Shown here piece by piece: positions 10,801 to 18,317 of a stretch of DNA of 64,000 nt (the stretch's first letter is position 1; each line of letters opens with the position of its first letter). The notes beneath the pieces were generated by a model. It worked only from the letters and a program-made list of their open reading frames with translations. It did no database searches and was not told the DNA's origin. The translations under genes and the position numbers were made by a program. Source of the DNA: DASRDB01 sp035652815 (GTDB lineage: Bacteria > Chloroflexota > Ktedonobacteria > Ktedonobacterales > Ktedonobacteraceae); assembly GCA_035652815.1 (NCBI GenBank), contig DASRDB010000011.1:62001-126000 (forward strand), given 5' to 3'.

Positions 10801-11431
10801 GTGGGTTTTCGAGGGACACCGCGATTGGGTCAGGACTGTGGCTTTCCATCCGCTGCAACCGCTTCTTGCCAGCGGGAGCGAAGATGGCGAAATACGCTTC
10901 TGGCATCTGGAGACAGGTGCCTGCCTTCAAGTTCTGCAGAGCCACACCAACGGGGTGCGTTCCGTAGTTTTCCATCCTTCGGGTTCGCTGTTCGCCAGCA
11001 GCAGCGACGATAAGACCATTCGCCTGTGGCAAAGACAAAGCGAGACGGATTCCTGGGAACCGCTCACCGTCCTGGAAAGGAGCAATCGTTGGATTTTGTC
11101 GCTGGCTTTCAGTCCTGATGGGAAGCTGCTTGCTCGTGGGGGCGAAGATCATCTGGTGCGCATCTGGAAGCTGGAGACACGCCAGTGTCTCCAGGAATTG
11201 ACAGGCCATACGCACCGCATCTATGGGGTCGCCTTCCATCCAGATGGGCGTATGCTTGCCAGCGCCAGCCTCGATGGTACAGTCAGGGTGTGGAACGTGG
11301 AAACAGGAAATTGCCTTCACATTCTCCAGGTTAGAAAGCCCTATGAAGGCATGAACATCGCTGGCGCGCGGGGTTTGCGGGAAGAGCAGCGAACAGTCCT
11401 TCGCGCTTTAGGAGCAATTGAAAATGAATAA
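7880..11431 (+). CDS. STAND NTPase: XRE HTH, NB-ARC, 14 WD40 repeats
   Basis: A 1183-residue signalling protein. Residues 6-65 form an XRE-type helix-turn-helix (YSKKELAYYAELAESYVSHL). A Pro-rich linker (73-90) leads to an NB-ARC domain with P-loop GSGGIGKT at 134-141 and Walker B RCLLILDNMES. Helical and short pentapeptide-like segments (DLSDCDFSGLYIRQAYLQGV) precede about 14 WD40 repeats (about 570-1160), enough for two seven-bladed propellers; most blades keep the GH and RLW marks. Such proteins sense a ligand through the repeats, oligomerise with ATP and signal through the N-terminal domain. The HTH suggests transcriptional output. AGGAG lies an unusually long 18 bases before ATG 7880. 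A phosphonate-like operon starts 38 bases downstream. Confidence 0.88.
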   Translation: MSEFSETLETFRKKKGYSKKELAYYAELAESYVSHLTLGTRKNPSLEVVTKLADALQLNDEEKKALFEAAELPYPPPSLPAVPVTPVLPVLSKTKEDDWGDVPRLQAFFGREKQLEELDHWILKENCQLLVVSGSGGIGKTMLTVRLARDIDEQFEHVFWRSLKDAPGFEHILNDCLSLLSRHKPIEPGWSVEDRIRKLLDCMKEKRCLLILDNMESILQEKGHAGEYREGYEEYGRLLDAIGSVSHKSCLIVTTREVPKEVARLQGKTGPVRIYPLSGLELEDGLKILADKGLDWETQREDAEKLFELYSGNPLALQVAAVFIDEALAGNISTFLTSSVPIFEDIHDVLKQQFERLTELEQHVMYWLAIEREAVTLPTLQQDFPTPYTVMELATALQSLRRRSLIEIREQVKGYSLQEVIQTFITQRMIDQVVKELQESSFCLLESHALLKAQAKDYLRDAQRLYVLDPIARALLERYGREECETHLRKLLLKLHDEPASQGYGGANLLHLFLHLKFDLSDCDFSGLYIRQAYLQGVALHDVNFAYAHFEDCSFTDTFRSILSLAYSPDPDNRWLAAGTENGDIRLWEAASGSPVRTYKGHTARVRAIAFDPSGNWMVSGSEDTTVRLWSVDTDQCVHVMQGHEDRVRTVAMSPDGGVAASGGDDGSIRLWDLNTGACLRELEGHSPVRTVVFNRQGDLLASGDEDGYIRLWNAQVGDCLKTLPRQSGEVHSVNFNHVGDLLVSGGQDAIIRLWDVSSGMLLKSLSKEHENQIRSVVFNADGTLLVSSSDDQTIRLWDVSSGQYLRIFQGHKHRVYTAVFNQSGQTIVSGSEDQTVRFWEVASGRCFKILQGYVNQVRAVAFSPRGDLLVSGGDDDLLRLWEMPSGRYLRELRGHDNGVRAMAFHPDGDYIASASDDRTVRLWHVKSGRCIRELREHNDRVRTVAFNRDGKWLASAGEDGLVRVWITLTGQRLWVFEGHRDWVRTVAFHPLQPLLASGSEDGEIRFWHLETGACLQVLQSHTNGVRSVVFHPSGSLFASSSDDKTIRLWQRQSETDSWEPLTVLERSNRWILSLAFSPDGKLLARGGEDHLVRIWKLETRQCLQELTGHTHRIYGVAFHPDGRMLASASLDGTVRVWNVETGNCLHILQVRKPYEGMNIAGARGLREEQRTVLRALGAIENE

Positions 11432-11469
11432 CTACCTTTTTAAAATAGATTAATCGTTTGGGGGAACGT

Positions 11470-12006
11470 ATGACGAATGGGTCAACTCTGGAGAGTGACA
11501 CGTCGCTCTCCGAACTTCTCTTCGCGTCAGGCATAACCTTTATCACGGGGGTCCCTGACTCTGCTTTCCGCGCTTTCATTGCTGAACTTGAATGCTCTGA
11601 AATGAATCGAAGGTATGTGCCTGCAACGCGAGAAGACAATGCTATCGCCCTCGCTGTGGGGGCCTCTTTGGCCGGAGAACATCCACTGGTCTTTATGGAA
11701 AGTTCCGGTATTGGGAATGCTATCGATGCGCTGACCAGCCTGGCTTCTGTCTATAGCATTCCTCTGGTTCTCTTCATTGCCTGGGCAGGATATCGAGGCC
11801 GTGATCTGCCTCACCATAATGCCATTGGAGAACCTCTTTCCTTGCTCCTCGAGTCGCTGCGCATACCCATGCTTGAGGTCGGGCTGAAAGAGTCTTTGGA
11901 AACCATTGCCTCTACCATTCAAGAAGCAAAGCGGCGCGCGAATAAAGAACGTCAGCCCATTGCTGTGCTTGGTATTCCAAAGGAGCTAGATGATGAAGAG
12001 AGATGA
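11470..12006 (+). CDS. Phosphonopyruvate/sulfopyruvate decarboxylase, alpha (PYR-domain) subunit
   Basis: A 178-residue protein equal to the pyrimidine-binding half of thiamine-diphosphate decarboxylases. It has the GVPDSAFRAFI entry typical of phosphonopyruvate (Ppd) and sulfopyruvate (ComD) decarboxylases, the glutamate of ATREDNAIALAVGASLAG that activates ThDP, SSGIGNAIDALTSL, and the IAWAGYRGRDLPHHNAIGE substrate loop. In most Ppd enzymes this half is fused to the PP half; here they are separate genes overlapping by 17 bases. The ATG at 11470 is chosen over TTG 11458 because GGGGGAA lies four bases upstream. The adjacent PEP-mutase-family gene favours phosphonopyruvate over sulfopyruvate as substrate. 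Confidence 0.8.
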   Translation: MTNGSTLESDTSLSELLFASGITFITGVPDSAFRAFIAELECSEMNRRYVPATREDNAIALAVGASLAGEHPLVFMESSGIGNAIDALTSLASVYSIPLVLFIAWAGYRGRDLPHHNAIGEPLSLLLESLRIPMLEVGLKESLETIASTIQEAKRRANKERQPIAVLGIPKELDDEER

Positions 12007-12562
12007 AATACTGAGTAGCATAGCTGCTACAGCCAGGCAACATAATGCTATTCTTTTTGTTGGCAATGCTATGAATGCCCGCGCAATGTATACGCTTGCT
12101 GACCGGGATGACTGTTTTTACATGGTTGGTTCTATGGGGCTGTGTCCCACCATTGCCGCCGGATTTTCTCACTGCGCGCAAGTGCCTGTCATTGCTATTG
12201 AGGGGGATGGCAATGCTTTAATGGGATTAAGCGGCTTTCCGGTCGCCTCTAACGCGGCGAAAAGCCCTTTTGTCCATATCGTGCTTGATAATGGCATGTA
12301 CGAATCAACCGGGTGGCAGCAAAATCTGTCTCCTCGGGTAGACTTTGTGCAATTGGCTCTAGGAGTGGGTTATGATTGTGCTTATCATCCTGATGACCTC
12401 GAATCCTTTGCCTCACTCCTACAGACAGCCTTGCAAAGCACGCGCCGGACGTTCATGTGCGTCTCTACCGAGCCAGATGTGACGCATCCCAGAATAGCTC
12501 ATCACCCGCGATTTATCGCGCAGCGCTTCCGTGAAGCAATTGCTTCGCGTTTACATTCGTAG
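11990..12562 (+). CDS. Phosphonopyruvate/sulfopyruvate decarboxylase, beta (ThDP-binding) subunit
   Basis: A 190-residue ThDP-binding half. GSMGLCPTIAAGF is the conserved entry; the ThDP motif begins GDGNALMGLSG and ends around LDNGMYESTGWQQ, which closely follows the LNNGxHESxGGQ pattern of Ppd and ComE. It should form a complex with the preceding alpha subunit and decarboxylate phosphonopyruvate to phosphonoacetaldehyde, the step that pulls the unfavourable PEP mutase equilibrium forward. The start is ATG 11990 or ATG 11993; AAAGGAG at 11979-11985 suits the latter better. Translation is probably coupled to the alpha gene by the 17-base overlap. Confidence 0.82.
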   Translation: MMKRDEILSSIAATARQHNAILFVGNAMNARAMYTLADRDDCFYMVGSMGLCPTIAAGFSHCAQVPVIAIEGDGNALMGLSGFPVASNAAKSPFVHIVLDNGMYESTGWQQNLSPRVDFVQLALGVGYDCAYHPDDLESFASLLQTALQSTRRTFMCVSTEPDVTHPRIAHHPRFIAQRFREAIASRLHS

Positions 12563-12576
12563 CCTCGAGGACTAAG

Positions 12577-13506
12577 ATGAAGAGAGAAAGCAATGGCTAT
12601 CTCGCCGGTATTCGTGCTGCAGGACGCTACGCTTTAGGGGTAGGCGTTCATAATGCCATAACGGCCAGCCTGGTAGAGCAAGCAGGCTATCAAGTCCTCT
12701 GGCTGAGCAGTTTAGAAGTATCCGCCTCTAAAATGCTGCCAGATGCGAATGTCATTACGCTGAGCGAAATGGGACAGGTATTACGAGAGATCACGAGCGC
12801 TACAAGACTTCCCGTACTTGTTGATGCCGACAATGGCTATGGAAGTGATGAGACGGCCAGGCGGGCTGCGCAGGAATTTCAAGCCGCCGGAGCCACAGCT
12901 ATGTGTATAGAAGATAATGCCTTTCCCAAAAGAGGCTCTTTTTATGCAAATGTAGACCGGCACCTGGAAGACATAGATACATTTTGTCGTCGTATCCGCA
13001 AGGTGCGTCAAAGCGTTGGCAACCAATTGGAGATCATAGCGCGCACTGAGGGGCTGATTGCAGGCATCGGTGTGCGAGACACGATTCGCCGGGCCTATGC
13101 CTATAGAGAAGCCGGAGCAGATGCATTATTCATACAAACCAACGCGGCCACACAAGAAGCATTTATGGAAGTCCTTTCTGAGGTAAGGGAGCTTGCTCCC
13201 ATTGTCATTACTCCCACTTCTCTGCCCGCTTTCTCAGCTCCCCAATTGCACGCGGCTGGAGCTGATATTATCATTTATTCCAACGTCATCATTCGCTCGA
13301 TCCTTAAAACTGTTAGCGATGCATTATCTCAGCTAAAGCGAGAGCAGCGTTTAGGAGCAGTGCAAGGGCAAATGGCACCTCTGGGAGAACTTTTCGACGT
13401 GACCCGCGCTTATGAATGGCTTGATTTGCCTGAACAGGCATCCCAACAGGAACATTCGAACACAAGAGAAACTGAACACCTCACAGAACTCCAAATTGAG
13501 CTGTAA
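12577..13506 (+). CDS. PEP mutase / isocitrate lyase superfamily enzyme
   Basis: A 309-residue TIM-barrel enzyme. VLVDADNGYGSDETARRAA, CIEDNAFPKRGSFYAN and IIARTEGLIAGIGVRDTIRR (with AYREAGADALFI) match the phosphoenolpyruvate mutase branch better than methylisocitrate lyase. PEP mutase converts PEP to phosphonopyruvate, making the C-P bond. The mutase signature EDK-x5-NS reads EDN-x5-GS here, so two signature residues differ and the exact reaction is open (mutase, phosphonopyruvate hydrolase or a C-C lyase). It begins 14 bases after the decarboxylase beta gene with GAGGACTAAG in between, so it belongs to the same operon. The C-terminal 40 residues are polar and variable. Confidence 0.78.
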   Translation: MKRESNGYLAGIRAAGRYALGVGVHNAITASLVEQAGYQVLWLSSLEVSASKMLPDANVITLSEMGQVLREITSATRLPVLVDADNGYGSDETARRAAQEFQAAGATAMCIEDNAFPKRGSFYANVDRHLEDIDTFCRRIRKVRQSVGNQLEIIARTEGLIAGIGVRDTIRRAYAYREAGADALFIQTNAATQEAFMEVLSEVRELAPIVITPTSLPAFSAPQLHAAGADIIIYSNVIIRSILKTVSDALSQLKREQRLGAVQGQMAPLGELFDVTRAYEWLDLPEQASQQEHSNTRETEHLTELQIEL

Positions 13507-13590
13507 ATGTCAATTGGTGATAAAATGAACAGAGGTGTAATCGGCATAGCATTTGATTAACTCTAAAATATAAAGAGGTGGAGGCAATCC

Positions 13591-14706
13591 ATGAACAGTA
13601 GCAAAGCAATCATATCACGCATCTCATTAGCCGATTTAACCTGCGCTATGAGCAATACACGAGGCTTACGTTCTTTGAGCGAAGAAATAAAAATAGTACA
13701 GGAAGGATGGGCCAAGGTAGGAAGTGTTGTTGTGTGTCAGGTCATGGCGGTTGGCGCTCATGAGAAAGTAGAAAGCTGGACGGGCAGGTACATCCGTCTT
13801 CAAGCTGGCGATCTCATTATGGGCGTTATAGGGAATCGTTACTCAACGATATCCATGTATGGAGGCGTACCCCCGGAAGGCATTCAATTGCCGAGGGAGG
13901 AACCGGTTGACTTGCTTTCGGCTGGTGGTTTGATCGGTGAGTGCATTTCTTATCCATCCTATCGAGGCAGTCCGACGAAACTTCTCATTCTAGGTCTTGC
14001 TTCTTCTAAAGGAGAACTATTAGAAATTCATCCTCATATCATGGCCAGACATCTTGATATATCCTGTCCATTAATTCTGATAGCGGGTACATCTGCCAAT
14101 GTAGGCAAGACAAAATTTGCTGCCAAACTTACGCATTATCTCTCACGCACTAGAAGAAAACAGGTTGCGGCAACCAAGCTGGCTGGCGCGGGAAACTATG
14201 ATGACATACTCAATCTACACGAGGCGGGAGCAAAAGACTTTCTCGATTTTGTTGATGCTGGGTTAGTCAGTACCTATGGGTATGAGGGAGAGACGGTGGT
14301 GAGCGTTGCCAAAGGGATTCTGAACCGTCTGGCAGGTAAGCAGCCTGAAGTAATCATTGCGGAGCTTGGCGGGGACATAGTTGGGGCTAATATTCCTGCT
14401 ATTCTGGCTGATAGCGAGATTCGCGAGGCAACCAGCGCTATTATTCTGGTTCCGTCTGACATCATGGCAGCAGAAGGGGCCTTACATCACCTCAAAGACT
14501 TTGGAAGCAAGGTCTACATAAGCCAGCCCATAAAAAATCCTGCGACCAGCCAGGTAAGAGCGTATGATATCATAGGTCGGCGTCTCTATAACTGTGAAGA
14601 GATGAAAGATCTCGAAGACCTGGTAGAGGATATTCTTCCACAATCTAACATCAGTTATCGGTCTTTGCGTACAGAAAAATCTGCTCAATCGTTAAGCAGT
14701 TTTTAA
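13591..14706 (+). CDS. P-loop NTPase, DUF1611/MobB-like, in phosphonate-type operon
   Basis: A 371-residue two-domain protein. The N-terminal ~150 residues are beta-rich (VCQVMAVGAHEKVESWTGRY, RLQAGDLIMGVIGNRYST) with no clear family. The C-terminal part is a P-loop domain with Walker A AGTSANVGKTKFAAKL at about 166-180, then KLAGAGNYDD and VIIAELGGDIVGANIPAIL, resembling DUF1611, MobB and dethiobiotin-synthase-like kinases. The enzymatic role is unknown; ATP-dependent ligation or phosphorylation of a phosphonate intermediate is only a guess. It follows the mutase gene by 84 bases with AAAGAGGTGGAGG (13571-13583) before ATG 13591. It is a good candidate for the pathway-specific step. Confidence 0.6.
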   Translation: MNSSKAIISRISLADLTCAMSNTRGLRSLSEEIKIVQEGWAKVGSVVVCQVMAVGAHEKVESWTGRYIRLQAGDLIMGVIGNRYSTISMYGGVPPEGIQLPREEPVDLLSAGGLIGECISYPSYRGSPTKLLILGLASSKGELLEIHPHIMARHLDISCPLILIAGTSANVGKTKFAAKLTHYLSRTRRKQVAATKLAGAGNYDDILNLHEAGAKDFLDFVDAGLVSTYGYEGETVVSVAKGILNRLAGKQPEVIIAELGGDIVGANIPAILADSEIREATSAIILVPSDIMAAEGALHHLKDFGSKVYISQPIKNPATSQVRAYDIIGRRLYNCEEMKDLEDLVEDILPQSNISYRSLRTEKSAQSLSSF

Positions 14707-14729
14707 AAGGATAAGCGAGAAACGCCGGG

Positions 14730-15278
14730 ATGGATACCAATTCGCAACCGCCTCTGATTATTGAGGAAACGGTCGAATACAGTGGGGTTATCTTCGATGT
14801 TTTGAGACGTAAGATAAGAATTGGCGGGCAACCCGTCGAGCGCGAGCTGATTCGACGCCGGGATGGGGTTGCCATTGTACCGGTTGATCGGCAGCATAAC
14901 GTCTTGCTCATCAAAGAATATAGTCCTGGCTCTAACTCGTTTTTATATACCCTTCCCGGCGGCCATATCGAAGCGGGCGAGTCGCCAGAAGTTGCGGCGA
15001 GGCGAGAATTACGCGAAGAAACCGGGCATAGCGCGCGAGAAATGATCAAGCTGCGCTATGCCTATTCTCACCCCGCTATTTCAACGCGAAAGTCGTATAC
15101 CTTCCTTGCCTATGACCTCACTTTAGACAATCCTCAAGCTGAGCTAGAAGAATTTATTGAACTGCATGTTCTACCTCTCGAAGAGGCCATCCGGCTTGTC
15201 TACCAGGATTTTGTGTCCGACATGAGTACAATCGGTAATCTTCTGATGGCTCGCGACAGGTTAAGGGAGATCGGCTGA
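14730..15278 (+). CDS. NUDIX hydrolase, ADP-ribose pyrophosphatase-like
   Basis: A 182-residue protein laid out like ADP-sugar pyrophosphatases: N-terminal VEYSGVIFDVLRRKIRI, RRDGVAIVPVDRQHNVLLIKEY, then the Nudix box beginning GGHIEAGESPEVAARRELRE and ending ETGH. Likely substrates are ADP-ribose or a related nucleotide sugar; in this position a nucleotide-activated phosphonate intermediate (CMP- or ADP-linked) is conceivable but unproven. It starts 24 bases after the P-loop gene, so it is probably the last gene of the operon. The ribosome-binding site is weak. Confidence 0.8.
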   Translation: MDTNSQPPLIIEETVEYSGVIFDVLRRKIRIGGQPVERELIRRRDGVAIVPVDRQHNVLLIKEYSPGSNSFLYTLPGGHIEAGESPEVAARRELREETGHSAREMIKLRYAYSHPAISTRKSYTFLAYDLTLDNPQAELEEFIELHVLPLEEAIRLVYQDFVSDMSTIGNLLMARDRLREIG

Positions 15279-15401
15279 TTTCCGTTCTCTCGCTCGTTAA
15301 AGAGAATAAGAATAGGAGAGGCATACCTTTTTGGTCATGCGCGGCATAAACTATGCTATAATTGCTGCGAATGGCAACCTGTTTCTGTGGAGGGGAATGC
15401 G

Positions 15402-16097
15402 ATGTACATCGGGAAGATCGTCAAGTCCGATTCGCACATCAATTATGTCTGTCAGATTTATGGTCCGCGTGAGGTGGAGCAGGAGCCAGCCCCCGCGGAC
15501 TACGCTTTTGGTCGCTTCGTGCGTATCGCGATACGCTCCGAACAGCCCGATAATCCTGACGCGAAGATCATCTATGCCCTGGGCAAAAGTACCGAGCCGC
15601 AGACCTACGCGGTAGGCGTGATCTACGATACCATCCTGCTCAATCCGGCCTTTGGTTCTCTAGGGCCGCGTCTCTCGAATGAGACCCAGGTAGAACTCTT
15701 TTCGCCCGATTATATTTCTGAGAAGGCTGTACTGATCTACGTAATGGTTTTAGGCATGATGGAGCAGCGCATGCTCCAGCCGGGACAGACGGAAATTCTT
15801 TCAGTGATGCATGGCGTTCCCCTGCTCTCCCTGGAACTGGGCAGCGAGATCGAGACGATGGATGACGAGGAAGTGCGTGCCTTCCATTATTTCAGCGACA
15901 CGCACGCCCCGGAACGCAAGTCCTATTTACACATGGGCTATCTTCCGCACATCATTGCTCAGCGCAACAGCCTGCTGCCGATGGTGACGCTGCAAATTAT
16001 CGACCAGTTGGAGCGCCTGTTTCCTGAAAATCTTTCGCTATTATCCATCGTCAAACGCAATTTCGCCTGGCGGCTCAAAGTAGAAACCACTGGCTAG
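15402..16097 (+). CDS. Hypothetical protein co-encoded with a HerA-type ATPase
   Basis: A 231-residue protein of mixed alpha/beta composition with no recognised family. The N-terminus (MYIGKIVKSDSHINYVCQIY) resembles the small beta-barrel (HAS-barrel) that precedes HerA/FtsK-type ATPase domains. Start ATG 15402 is set by GGAGGGG at 15389-15395. It lies 14 bases upstream of the HerA-type gene and is likely its partner. It lacks the N-terminal Asp motifs of the NurA nuclease normally paired with HerA, so it is not obviously NurA. Confidence 0.7.
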   Translation: MYIGKIVKSDSHINYVCQIYGPREVEQEPAPADYAFGRFVRIAIRSEQPDNPDAKIIYALGKSTEPQTYAVGVIYDTILLNPAFGSLGPRLSNETQVELFSPDYISEKAVLIYVMVLGMMEQRMLQPGQTEILSVMHGVPLLSLELGSEIETMDDEEVRAFHYFSDTHAPERKSYLHMGYLPHIIAQRNSLLPMVTLQIIDQLERLFPENLSLLSIVKRNFAWRLKVETTG

Positions 16098-16111
16098 AGA
16101 GGCTACATTCA

Positions 16112-17833
16112 ATGCTTGATCCAACAACTGCGCCCGCTACCAGCGCGCCTCGCCGCTTCAAACCGGTCGGTATCACCAAAGGGCCGGGCGAAAGCACTCA
16201 CGAATATACCTTCGTCTCGCGAGACGACGAGCAGGAACTCAAAAACGGCGAGTACGTCTACTACGAGTTATCCGACCAGGAAAACCCGAATGCTCCCTCG
16301 CGCCGCGTGCTTGGTCGCATCATCAAGCGCGTACCCTTGAAACTCTACCCGGACACCTTCCTGGCTGAGCCGGAAATCGCGCCCTCGCAGGTCGCCGCAA
16401 TGGTCGGCTATGATTCGCGGGCGAACGAACTCTTCGAGCTACACGTCGCCATCATGGGCTATTATGATGCACCCACCGCCTCGTTCATCAATCCCTGGAT
16501 ACCACCACAGTCGGGTAAGCAGATTTTCCTGGCCGATGACGAGATGCTGTCGGGCATCTTGAGCCGCAAACGGCGCGGCGAGCCAGGCTCGGCAACTGTC
16601 GGCTCGTTGCTCACGCGCAAGCCGGACGCTGTACCTATAGTCCTCTCCGTAAAGGACGTGGTGAGTACGCATCTAGCCATCATTGCCAGCACAGGGGCGG
16701 GTAAAAGTTATCTCGCCAGCGTGGTGATCGAAGAACTGATGCAGCCCTATAATAAGGCCTGCGTTCTCATCATTGACCCACATGGCGAATACAGCACGCT
16801 CGAACAGATACCCAACTATCCGCAGTTCACCTTGCCAGCCGAAGGAAGAAGGCCAGCCTATTCGCCAACCATCCGTGTCTATAAGCCGGAACAGGTCAAG
16901 GTGCGTATCTCATCGCTCGATATGGGCGATATGCGCCACCTGCTGCCTGAGATGACCGAGAAGCAGCAGCACCTGCTGAGTCGCGGTTTGCGCAGGGTAA
17001 GAGAACAGAAAAAAGGCACACCCTGGAGCGCGCACGACCTGATTAACGCCATCAAATCCGTCTCCAAGCAAAAAGGCGACGAGGACAGCGAGGGCGCGGA
17101 CGACTCCAGCACCGTCCATGCCCTGACCTGGCGTATCGAGCAGCGTTTCGTCGATAACTTCACCTTTGACGACATGCAGCATCTCGATCTCCCAGAGATT
17201 TTCAAGCCAGGACAATGCACCGTGCTGCCACTTAACGAGATTGACGAGCGCGACCAGCAGGTTGTAGTGGCGACTCTATTGCGCCGCCTGTACAAAGCGC
17301 GCATGGATACCGAGCGGGGCAAAGTCCACTCCGGTGAATTTTACCTGCCCTATCCGGTCTTTGTCCTGATCGAAGAAGCCCATCACTTCGCGCCAGGGGG
17401 AGCGGAAGTCGTCTCCACCGCTATTCTCAAACAAGTATTGGCCGAGGGCCGCAAATTTGGTATCGGCGTCGGTTTAATCAGTCAGCGACCCGGCAAACTG
17501 GATGCCGACGTGCTGAGCCAGTGCCAGACCCAATGTATCATGCGTATTGTCAACGAGATCGACCAGAAGAGCGTAGCGGCGGCCATCGAGGGTGTCGGTC
17601 GAGACCTGCTTGATAACCTGCCAGCCCTTTCCAAAGGCCAGGTCATTATCGCGGGCGCGGCGGTCAATACGCCCGTTATCTGTCGCGTAGGCACGCGCAT
17701 CACTCCGCATGGCGGTGAAAGCAAGGACGCGCCGGATATGTGGCAGCAATACTTCAGCCCGGAATCCCAGGAGAGCCGCAAACGCCATGAAGCGCCTCTC
17801 AACGGCAACCGGGGCTTTAATCTTTTGCGATGA
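16112..17833 (+). CDS. HerA-type DNA translocase ATPase (DUF87)
   Basis: A 573-residue HerA/FtsK-superfamily ATPase. An N-terminal beta-barrel (about 20-110) is followed by the RecA-like core: Walker A ASTGAGKSYLASV near residue 192, DPHGEYSTL, Walker B VFVLIEEAHHFAP, and sensor/arginine-finger region GLISQRPGKLDADVLSQCQT. HerA forms hexameric rings that translocate DNA, usually with the nuclease NurA in end resection; in bacteria related ATPases also serve defence modules with SIR2 or DUF4297 nucleases. No nuclease gene is adjacent here. It is the middle gene of a three-gene operon (15402, 16112, 17830). Confidence 0.88.
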   Translation: MLDPTTAPATSAPRRFKPVGITKGPGESTHEYTFVSRDDEQELKNGEYVYYELSDQENPNAPSRRVLGRIIKRVPLKLYPDTFLAEPEIAPSQVAAMVGYDSRANELFELHVAIMGYYDAPTASFINPWIPPQSGKQIFLADDEMLSGILSRKRRGEPGSATVGSLLTRKPDAVPIVLSVKDVVSTHLAIIASTGAGKSYLASVVIEELMQPYNKACVLIIDPHGEYSTLEQIPNYPQFTLPAEGRRPAYSPTIRVYKPEQVKVRISSLDMGDMRHLLPEMTEKQQHLLSRGLRRVREQKKGTPWSAHDLINAIKSVSKQKGDEDSEGADDSSTVHALTWRIEQRFVDNFTFDDMQHLDLPEIFKPGQCTVLPLNEIDERDQQVVVATLLRRLYKARMDTERGKVHSGEFYLPYPVFVLIEEAHHFAPGGAEVVSTAILKQVLAEGRKFGIGVGLISQRPGKLDADVLSQCQTQCIMRIVNEIDQKSVAAAIEGVGRDLLDNLPALSKGQVIIAGAAVNTPVICRVGTRITPHGGESKDAPDMWQQYFSPESQESRKRHEAPLNGNRGFNLLR

Positions 17834-18249
17834 GTATCATGAATAACCCTACAAAGCCGAAAATACAGGTAGTGCAGCGCCGGATTCCCAACCGCACCGC
17901 GCTTTATATATTGATGCTGCTCGCTCTTTTAGCCTGGGCGGCAGTGCTGCTCTATACGCGCTTTGTGCCGCCGGACAATGTGCTGTCCTTCGTCACCTTC
18001 TTCGTGCTGTTCGGCGTGGCCCTCACCTGCACGCTTTCACCGCTTGCCTATTTCATAGGTCGGCGCTTTGTGCCTCTCCGCCTCTATCGCCCTACGGTAC
18101 GCAAAGCCCTACGTCAGAGCGCGCTCCTCTCCCTCTGGGTCGTCTTCAACCTGCTGTTGCGCGCCCTGCATAGCTGGAGCATCTTCACCATGATTATCAG
18201 CCTGGGAATAGTGGGAGTGGTCGAGTTTTTATTGCTGGCTCGCAATTAA
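17830..18249 (+). CDS. Small membrane protein downstream of HerA-type ATPase
   Basis: A 139-residue protein with a basic N-terminus (KPKIQVVQRRIPNRT) and four hydrophobic segments at about 25-45, 55-80, 98-115 and 118-137. No family was recognised. Its ATG overlaps the stop of the HerA gene (ATGA), so translation is coupled; an alternative ATG lies at 17839. A strong hairpin follows immediately at 18248. Confidence 0.65.
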   Translation: MSIMNNPTKPKIQVVQRRIPNRTALYILMLLALLAWAAVLLYTRFVPPDNVLSFVTFFVLFGVALTCTLSPLAYFIGRRFVPLRLYRPTVRKALRQSALLSLWVVFNLLLRALHSWSIFTMIISLGIVGVVEFLLLARN

Positions 18250-18299
18250 AGAGAGAGATGAGGCATCAAGCATATTTTTGTGCCTCATCTCTCTCTTTA
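18248..18299. terminator. Bidirectional hairpin terminator
   Basis: AAAGAGAGAGATGAGGCA pairs perfectly with TGCCTCATCTCTCTCTTT around a 15-base loop. It lies between the HerA operon (plus) and the Rpn gene (minus), so it can serve both strands. The U-tract is short. Confidence 0.75.
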
Positions 18300-18317
18300 G
18301 CTGCCTGCCAGAATAGG

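Noticed and set aside
9068..11320. Several minus-strand frames within the WD40 region
   Set aside because: They mirror the WD40 repeats of the STAND gene and show the same periodic composition; no domain or ribosome-binding site.
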